DNA of 5,517 bases from Proteobacteria bacterium UBA4656 (lineage in GTDB: Bacteria > Pseudomonadota > Gammaproteobacteria > Xanthomonadales > Ahniellaceae): the NCBI GenBank assembly GCA_002405525.1, contig DHLY01000061.1, positions 1 to 5,517 of the forward strand, written 5' to 3'. Made by a program: the position numbers and the translations under genes. The notes under the pieces were generated by a model that made no database searches, was not told where the DNA came from, and saw only the letters and a program-made list of their open reading frames with translations. Each line of letters starts with the position of its first letter. Within the stretch, counting starts at the first letter, position 1. Positions 1-5,517 of the stretch are shown here, piece after piece.

Positions 1-28
1 GGGCGGCGCAATGGTGACCCCTTCTCAT
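1..28 (-). CDS. Possible start of a gene running off the left edge
   Basis: An ATG on the minus strand at 28-26 is preceded by AGGAG (minus strand) with a 7-base spacer, a good ribosome-binding site. Only nine codons are visible (MRRGHHCAA) before the window ends, so neither the product nor the reality of the gene can be judged. It lies beyond the 3' side of the transposase remnant on the same strand. Confidence 0.25.
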
Positions 29-123
29 GGAGGCACTCCTAATGTGGACCACAGGGCTTCTTGTCGCTTGTCGCCCGCCCGGTCGAGGGACGGCATGACC
101 GCCGGACCAGCATCCGCAGGGGC

Positions 124-191
124 GTTAGCGGTCGGGACGTTAGCCCTTTCCGGTTAGCGTGTAGGAAGTTCAACCGCCCTTTCCGGTTGGC
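124..191. repeat. Short repeat and hairpin cluster in the gene-free left region
   Basis: Positions 143-158 and 176-191 carry the same 16-base motif (GCCCTTTCCGGTTRGC) with one mismatch, 33 bases apart. GTTAGC occurs three times at 124, 139 and 153, at 14-15 base steps. The second copy also forms a hairpin: CAACCG (171-176), a 7-base loop, then CGGTTG (184-189). On the minus strand the hairpin is followed directly by GAAC, a tetranucleotide known as an IS91 target. The cluster lies about 210-280 bases downstream of the transposase stop, so it may belong to the origin end of the element. That is a guess from position and structure. The rest of 1-401 shows no convincing coding region or RNA. Confidence 0.45.
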
Positions 192-401
192 CTGCCGGAC
201 AGGCGGAGGTCGCGCAAGCGCTGCATTCGGCGCGGTTCGACGGGCTGCAGGCTTGTTTCGTGGACGGCAGGATCGCCCCGGCACGCATTCTCCCGCTCTC
301 TCGCGCCCATGCCCGCCTGCGGCCCGCGCGCATCCCTGCGGGGGCGTTGCCGCATCGTGCTCGTTTCTTTGCGTTGCCGCGGGCGTGCTGCGAGGCGGCA
401 G

Positions 402-970
402 TCACGCGGCCGCCGCCGGCGGTCCGCGCGGCCCGGGCCGGTAGTGCGCCTCGTCCCGCGCGCCGTGCTTTGCGAAGTGGACAAGAATGGCGCGGATCGC
501 CTTGGGCTCTTCGATGCTGGCCACGATGCCCATTGCCCCGCCGCAGTGGGCGCAGGTCGTCACGTCGACGCCGAACACGCGCTCGAGGCGTTGGGGCCCA
601 GGTCATCGAACGGCGGTGCTGCCGGGGCGTGCGATCGTCCGCGGGCGTTGTGGTCGATGCCGCATCGCCCGCAGGCCGCCTGCCGCGACCCGACGGCGTC
701 CACTGCACGCGCCGATAGGCATTCGGGGCGAACATCCCGTGAAGACGCGTGAGGCGCGCGCGCGGGCGACCGCAGCGCGGTGGGTTCGGCGATGAAGTCG
801 ATCGGCTCGAACCCGACGTGCGTGGTGTCGTTGCGCCTCGGCGTCTTGCGCTGGCAGCGAATCCGGCCAAGTGTCGAGACAGACAGCCGCTTCTCCGCAA
901 CCGCCGGCCGCGCGATGGGGCGGCACAGACGTTCGAGCATGCCGCGCTCATGGACCTGGGCGGCCACGCC
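402..970 (-). pseudogene. IS91-family transposase, C-terminal remnant with frameshifts
   Basis: Read on the minus strand with frame changes, the segment gives the C-terminal ~190 residues typical of PF04986 (IS91-type, rolling-circle) transposases. In order these are GVAAQVHERGMLERLCR, then KTPRRNDTTHVGFEPIDFIA, RLTRLHGMFAPN, MTWA, QRLERVFGVDV, a CAHCGG zinc-type motif and EEPKAIRAIL, ending in TGA at 404-402. The frame changes once at about 757-776 and again at the G run 593-596, where one extra base separates MTWA from QRLERVF. The N-terminal part with the HUH nuclease motif is missing. The conserved tyrosine of the family's CRY-ARP motif, thought to be catalytic, is proline here. It cannot encode an active enzyme. 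It is joined at about 970 to a dusA fragment. Confidence 0.85.
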
Positions 971-1211
971 CGGCAGGGCCGGGTCGCTGCCGCCCAGCTG
1001 CGGCGCCACCGGGTGCTCGCTGGCGTCGAAGCCCTGCAGGCGCGGCCGGTCGCGGTGGATCACCGCACTGACGTGGACCATCTCGGTGCACAGGAGGGCC
1101 TTCGGCGCCACCACGCGGCGGAAGGCGCGGCAATGCGTGTCGGTCCAGTCCATCGACCGTGGCGACGGACAGGCGGAGGACATCGGGCGCGAGGTCGGAG
1201 ACGGCAGTCAT
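971..1211 (-). pseudogene. dusA: tRNA-dihydrouridine(20/20a) synthase DusA, 5' fragment
   Basis: DusA is a flavoprotein that reduces uridine 20/20a in the tRNA D-loop. Here only the first ~80 of about 330 residues remain. The reading starts at ATG 1211 (MTAVSDLAP...LSVA). It must shift frame within 1154-1160 (one extra base), then continues MDWTDTHCRAFRRV, APKALLCTEMV, VIHRDRPRLQGFDASEHPV and QLGGSDPAL. This is the DusA N-terminal barrel start. The usual APMMDWTD is damaged to ATV-MDWTD, losing the Pro-Met at the flavin site. Downstream of GGSDPAL (about 974) the frame passes directly into transposase sequence, so the catalytic Cys region and the C-terminal domain are gone. The gene starts 51 bp from, and divergent to, the flavoprotein gene at 1263. 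Confidence 0.85.
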
Positions 1212-1250
1212 GCCGCCATCGTCGCCAATGCTCGCTCCGGCCGGCGCCGC

Positions 1251-1262
1251 TAGAATCTGACC
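1251..1262 (+). promoter_or_regulatory. Likely -10 box giving a leaderless mRNA
   Basis: TAGAAT at 1251-1256 matches the -10 consensus at 5 of 6 bases and ends six bases before the ATG at 1263. Transcription normally starts about seven bases past this box, which would be the A of the ATG, so the mRNA would have no leader. This fits the lack of any Shine-Dalgarno sequence upstream. No clear -35 box is seen at the expected spacing. Confidence 0.5.
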
Positions 1263-2596
<1,334 letters not shown>

Positions 2597-2600
<4 letters not shown>

Positions 2601-3403
2601 GCCGGGGGGCTCGCGTGGCCCTCGCGCCAGCCCGGATACACCGGCGTCCAGCCTGTGCCCCGCAGTCGCGCGTTCGACACGCGCTTTCCGGTAGCGGGCC
2701 CGGGCGCTGCGCCCAGGGCCGGCAGGCCGAGTCGGGCGCGCAGCCCGTCAATGACCTCGTGCTCCAGCGCCGGCACGTCGTCGTTGCCGCAGTACAGACG
2801 GGTGATGCACGGCCGCCCCAGCAGGTGCAGCAGCGCGCCCGCGACGTCGTCGACGTGGATGCGGTTGGTCCAGCGCGGCTCGCCGGGGCGTGGCTCGCGC
2901 GCGCGGCGCCACAGCCGCTCGCGACCCGGACCATAGATGCCCGAGGCGCGGAAGGCCGCGGCATCGGGATGCGGGTCCAGCTCGCGCTCGGCCTCGCGCA
3001 GCACCCGGCCGTTGAAACCGATGGCGTCGGCCGGCGTGTCCTCGTCGACGAGCCCCCCCGCATCCTCGGCGTACACGGCAGTGCTCGACACGAACAGTAC
3101 GCGGCCGATCTCGCCGCGGTCCAGCAGGCGCCGCAGGCCATCGCGGTACAGCACGCGGTACACGTCCTCTGTCCGCTCGTCCGGTGTCGGGCAGTAGACC
3201 AGCGCGTCCAGATGCTTCGGCAGCGCCGCGAGGCCCTCTCCGCTGCGCAGGTCGGCACGCAGCGCGCGCACGTCGGCGCCCACCGGCACCTCACGGCGGC
3301 GCAGCGCCAGCACGTCCCAGCCAGCGCCTGCGGCGCGGAGCGCGAGACGGCCGCCGGTATAGCCGGCACCAGCGACGAGCAGGACGGGACAGGGTTCGGG
3401 CAT
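2597..3403 (-). CDS. Atypical SDR-family NAD(P)-binding protein (YeeZ-like)
   Basis: This 268-residue protein has a Rossmann fold of the extended/atypical short-chain dehydrogenase type. It shows the nucleotide-binding GAGYTGG (12-18), the VSSTAVY strand (105-111) with its conserved serines, DEDTPAD (120-126), a SGIYGPGR segment near 150-158 and RIHVDDVAGALLHLL, the usual NAD-epimerase signature around 180. The catalytic YxxxK is absent: its place is taken by FNGRVLREAE (130-139), as in the YeeZ-type atypical SDRs, so classical oxidoreductase activity is doubtful. The reaction is unknown. ATG 3403 is preferred to an in-frame TTG at 3421 because the family start is a few residues before the glycine motif. 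No clear Shine-Dalgarno is present. It is convergent with the flavoprotein gene, sharing CTAG at 2597-2600, and divergent from aroK. Confidence 0.88.
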
Positions 3404-3436
3404 CGGACGGCAGACGATCAAGGCTGCGACCTGCGG

Positions 3437-3442
3437 ATTCTA
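3437..3442 (-). promoter_or_regulatory. Candidate -10 box for the SDR-like gene
   Basis: The minus strand reads TAGAAT at 3442-3437, in the context GGTAGAATCCG, close to GCTAGAATCTG ahead of the flavoprotein gene. A start about seven bases on, near 3430, would leave a leader of about 27 bases to ATG 3403. No good -35 is visible, and its place would fall within the 5' end of aroK. Confidence 0.4.
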
Positions 3443-3453
3443 CCGTTCGTGGC

Positions 3454-3992
3454 ATGACTCCCGCGGGAAACCTCTTTCTCGTCGGCCCGATGGGTGCCGG
3501 CAAGACCTCCATCGATCGGCGCCTCGCCGAACGCTTCGGCCTCGCCTTCATCGACCTCAATCAGGCCATCGAGGCCGCGACCGGCGTCCGCGTCGCCAAC
3601 ATCTTCGAATGCGACGGCGAAGCTGGCTTCCGCGAGCGCGAGGAGCGACAGCCGGCGCTGGAACTCGCTGGCGACGACCGACTGGCCGCCACCGGCAGCG
3701 GCGCCGTGCTGCGCGACGCCAACTGCACGCTGGTGCGCGAGCGGGGCTTCGTCCTGCCCTCGCCGTGCCGGTCAAGGAGCATTTGCACCGGCTGGCCCAC
3801 GACCGCAGCCGCCCCCTCCCGCAACGGCCGGACCGCGTAGCCGCCCTGCGCGCGATGGCGGAGGCACGCGCCCCGCTCTGTGCCGAAGTCGCCGGTCTGT
3901 CCTTCGACACCCGCGGCCTGACGCCGGGGCAGGCCTGCGAACCATTGGTCCCGCAGCTCCGGCAACACGGGATCTGCCCGAGGGCTGCCTGA
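3454..3992 (+). pseudogene. aroK: Shikimate kinase, frameshifted and with altered active site
   Basis: AroK phosphorylates shikimate with ATP in aromatic amino acid synthesis. ATG 3454 begins NLFLVGPMGAGKTSI, an intact Walker A (11-18), and family similarity runs to RERGFVL (residue 101). At 3757-3759 one base is missing from a C run. In the original frame the protein ends at 3840 after 128 residues of unrelated sequence. Shifting frame restores LAVPVKEHLHRLAHDRSRPL, the ATP lid, and a normal C-terminal part to TGA 3990-3992. Independent of the frameshift, three conserved sites differ: the shikimate-binding DxD is DLN (N36), the ATGGGAV loop is ATGSGAV (S82), and the Gly usually seen after the P-loop TSI is D21. 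R60 is kept. Combined with the damaged aroB directly after it, this looks like real decay rather than a sequencing slip. Confidence 0.88.
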
Positions 3993-4252
3993 TGAAACTG
4001 CGCACCGTCGACGTCGAACTGGGCGCCCGCTGCTGCCCCATCCACACCGGGCCCGGCCTGCTGGACGATGCCGCTCCGCTGGCCGCGCTGGCCCCGGGCC
4101 TCGAACTGGACGCGCTGCTCGGGCGCATGCGCCTCGACAAGGAAACCCTGTCCGGCACGCTGCGGGGGATCCCCTGGCGCGTCGTCGGTGCGGCCTTCGT
4201 CGCCACCGGCGTCGACGAGTCAGCCGTGCACAGGGTGCTGGCAGGCTGGGCG
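3992..4252 (+). pseudogene. aroB: 3-dehydroquinate synthase with most of its interior deleted
   Basis: AroB converts DAHP to 3-dehydroquinate and is normally about 360 residues. ATG 3992 overlaps the aroK stop (TGATG), the classic coupled arrangement. The first ~34 residues match the AroB N-terminus (LRTVDVELGARCCPIHTGPGLL, though the usual Tyr-Pro-Ile is Cys-Pro-Ile). After a short join at about 4085-4105 the sequence resumes with the AroB C-terminus: LLGRMRLDKETLSGTLRG, VVGAAFVATGVDESAVHRVLAG, to about 4250. Some 260-270 residues are missing, including the NAD-binding glycines and the zinc ligands, so the product is dead. The junction keeps frame, and no stop follows until 4391-4393, so the reading runs about 98 bases into the antisense end of the LysR gene. 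GCTGGCC occurs twice close to the junction (4079-4094). Confidence 0.85.
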
Positions 4253-4295
4253 TCCGGGGCCATCGGTAATTCCCCGTGTCGCGACCGGGTCCGCG

Positions 4296-5246
4296 TCAGG
4301 GCCGCGCGGAGTCCCTCGCGGTCCATCCATCCAGCAGCGGCTCATGCGTCAAGCGCTCGGCGAACCACTGCCCTGCCCGACCCAATTCACTGAAGCGATA
4401 GGCAAGGGCGAAGACCGCGTCGGGACGCGGCTGCTGCACGTCCAGTCGAAGCAGCGTGCCCCGCTCGAACTCGGGCGTGGCAAGGAAGCGGGGAAGGAAG
4501 CCGACGCCCAGGCCGGCGCGCTGCGCGTCGAGCTTTGCCGCCATGCTTGCAACCGTCAACGTCTCCTGGCCGGCCAGCAACCCATAGGTTCTCGCCGGAC
4601 GGGCACGCGAGCTGTCGGCGACGCGCACCGCGCGATAGGGCAGCACCGCCGACTCGGGCAAGGGGGCGCCCAGCGCCCCGGCGTGGATTGCCAGAGGGTG
4701 GCCGGGCGCGACGGCAAAATCGAACGCCACGGATCCCAGCGGGACGACGGCATACCCGCCGCCGGAGGGAATGCCACCGGCGCCCAGTCCGGCGATGACG
4801 AGGTCAGCGCGATGTTCGACCAGCGCTTCCCAGCAGCCCTCCAACGACTCCTCGGCAATACGCACCCGCGTGGCGGACCCCAGCGCATAGAAGCGTTCCA
4901 GTGCGGGGAAGAGCCGCTGCGTTCCAAGCAGTGAATCGATGACGATGCACAGATCGGTCTCCCATCCGGTAGCGATCCGACCAAGACGACGCTCCGCAGC
5001 GGCGGCGAGCTGCAGCAGCCGTCGGCCTTCTTCGAGCAGGTCCTTGCCTCCCGGCGTCAACCGCGTCTGCTGCTTGCTCCGCTCGAACAGCTTGATGCCG
5101 AGCTCGCGCTCGAGCTGCGCGACCGTATAGCTCAGGGCCGATGGCACTTTGTGAAGCTCGGCCGCCGCCTTCGCGAACGACCCGTGCCGCGCGATGGCAT
5201 CGACGACGTAGATCGCGTCCAGCGACAGGGTGGGGCGCGGACTCAT
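4296..5246 (-). CDS. LysR-family transcriptional regulator (YhaJ-like)
   Basis: This 316-residue protein is a complete LysR-type regulator. Its N-terminal winged helix-turn-helix runs about 4-63: LDAIYVVDAIARHGSFAKAAAELHKVPSALS..., then VAQLERELGIKLFERS and RLTPGGKDLL. The VPSALSYT recognition helix and GWETDLCIVID linker closely resemble E. coli YhaJ. A periplasmic-binding-protein-like effector domain follows (about 92-300), including EALVEHRADLVIAG and GLGVGFLPRF. The usual role is to bind a small molecule and control a divergent neighbour and its own gene. Here the divergent neighbour is the exported-protein gene at 5341. ATG 5246 fits the family start; no Shine-Dalgarno is evident on this strand. 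The 3' end faces the aroB remnant. The ligand is unknown. Confidence 0.92.
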   Translation of the reverse strand: MSPRPTLSLDAIYVVDAIARHGSFAKAAAELHKVPSALSYTVAQLERELGIKLFERSKQQTRLTPGGKDLLEEGRRLLQLAAAAERRLGRIATGWETDLCIVIDSLLGTQRLFPALERFYALGSATRVRIAEESLEGCWEALVEHRADLVIAGLGAGGIPSGGGYAVVPLGSVAFDFAVAPGHPLAIHAGALGAPLPESAVLPYRAVRVADSSRARPARTYGLLAGQETLTVASMAAKLDAQRAGLGVGFLPRFLATPEFERGTLLRLDVQQPRPDAVFALAYRFSELGRAGQWFAERLTHEPLLDGWTARDSARP

Positions 5247-5285
5247 GGTTCAAGGAGTTTGGGGACGGCGTTCAATTCGGCTCGC

Positions 5286-5314
5286 TTTTCAATGCGGATG
5301 CACGCTCCTATGGT
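5286..5314 (+). promoter_or_regulatory. Weak candidate promoter for the right-edge gene
   Basis: TTTTCA (5286-5291) and TATGGT (5309-5314) are separated by 17 bases, each matching its consensus at four of six positions. A start near 5321 would leave a 20-base leader holding AAGAG (5328-5332), eight bases before ATG 5341. TTCAAT is directly repeated at 5271-5276 and 5288-5293. The elements are weak on their own. Confidence 0.3.
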
Positions 5315-5323
5315 TCCGGAACC
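5312..5323. promoter_or_regulatory. Perfect 12-bp palindrome, possible operator
   Basis: GGTTCCGGAACC is a perfect inverted repeat in the 94-bp region between the divergent LysR gene (start 5246) and the gene at 5341. It overlaps the candidate -10 and start site for the latter. It is not a classic T-N11-A LysR box, so the protein that would bind it is unknown. Confidence 0.35.
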
Positions 5324-5340
5324 TTCCAAGAGATGAACCC

Positions 5341-5517
5341 ATGACGTGCAAAACCGGAACAACAGTCGCCTCGGCGCTGGCTTTGGCTTCGATCGGAAGA
5401 TTGTGGCGCAAACGGGTGCTTTCCGCGTCATTGTGGCTCCTGGCATGGCCCACCGTGACGCTGGCGGCACCGGATTCGGCCACCCTCGGCCCCACGACCG
5501 AGGGCCCCGACGCGCGT
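5341..5517 (+). CDS. N-terminal part of a probable exported protein, cut by the window edge
   Basis: An open frame runs from ATG 5341 to the window end (59 codons) with AAGAG eight bases upstream. Residues 20-43 read RLWRKRVLSASLWLLAWPTV then TLAA, followed by PDSATLGP: a basic stretch, a hydrophobic core and small residues before a Pro-rich start. This looks like a Sec signal peptide cleaved around residue 42-43. The first 20 residues are themselves Ala/Leu-rich and mildly hydrophobic, so the true start could be later, for example TTG 5401 at codon 21. That would give a more usual 23-residue signal. No family can be recognised from what is visible. Divergence from the LysR gene suggests it is the regulator's target. 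Confidence 0.6.
   Translation, partial: MTCKTGTTVASALALASIGRLWRKRVLSASLWLLAWPTVTLAAPDSATLGPTTEGPDAR

Noticed and set aside
29..98. A 23-codon + strand frame from ATG 27 (MEALLMWTTGLLVAC...)
   Set aside because: It is very short, has no Shine-Dalgarno and no known match; GC-rich chance is sufficient.
124..191. CRISPR array or integron attachment sites suggested by the repeats and GTTAGC units
   Set aside because: Only two long repeat copies exist, the spacing is irregular for CRISPR, and no attC-type paired core sites, cas gene or integrase is present.
188..430. A + strand reading (AGQAEVAQALHSARFDG...) that looks somewhat protein-like
   Set aside because: There is no good start, no recognised motif, and it soon becomes Arg/Ala-rich and runs antisense into the transposase remnant.
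4253..4393. C-terminal extension of the aroB remnant past VLAG to the stop at 4391-4393
   Set aside because: The extra residues do not resemble AroB, and from 4296 they are antisense to the LysR gene; this is read-through after loss of the stop.

Overview
This is a very GC-rich bacterial window. Gene content points to a gammaproteobacterium, probably near the Xanthomonadales/Lysobacterales (Lysobacter or Luteimonas-like). The grounds are the aroK-aroB pair, a dusA remnant divergent from a GlcD-type flavoprotein gene, and TAGAAT boxes placed almost at the start codons. This placement comes from family resemblance only and is moderate in confidence. I find no new multi-gene defence or biosynthetic system. 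The notable theme is gene decay: three housekeeping loci are broken and lie next to genes that look intact.

Left part (1-1262): positions 1-401 hold no convincing gene. They contain a short repeat and hairpin cluster (124-191), and a possible start codon at 28 reading leftward off the window. From 402 to about 970, minus strand, lies the C-terminal end of an IS91-family (PF04986-type) transposase with two frameshifts. It is joined, in the same frame, to the first ~80 residues of a tRNA-dihydrouridine synthase A gene (dusA, about 971-1211, with its own frameshift). The dusA remnant starts 51 bp from, and divergent to, the next gene.

Middle part (1263-3403): an intact GlcD/D-lactate dehydrogenase-type FAD-binding oxidoreductase (+), probably read from a leaderless transcript, meets an intact atypical short-chain dehydrogenase-like protein (-) tail to tail. 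The two stop codons share one CTAG.

Right part (3454-5517): a shikimate kinase gene (aroK, +) has a one-base frameshift and substrate-site substitutions. It overlaps by one base the start of a 3-dehydroquinate synthase gene (aroB) that has lost most of its interior by deletion. The remnant converges on an intact YhaJ-like LysR regulator (-). Across a 94-bp divergent region carrying a perfect 12-bp palindrome, a + strand gene begins that seems to encode an exported protein and runs off the right edge.

The intact genes (oxidoreductase, SDR-like protein, LysR regulator) form no obvious pathway. The aroK-aroB and dusA remnants suggest that functional copies lie elsewhere in the genome, or that the organism is undergoing genome reduction. 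The small frameshifts could in principle be sequencing errors in G/C runs, but the aroB deletion and the dusA-transposase junction could not.
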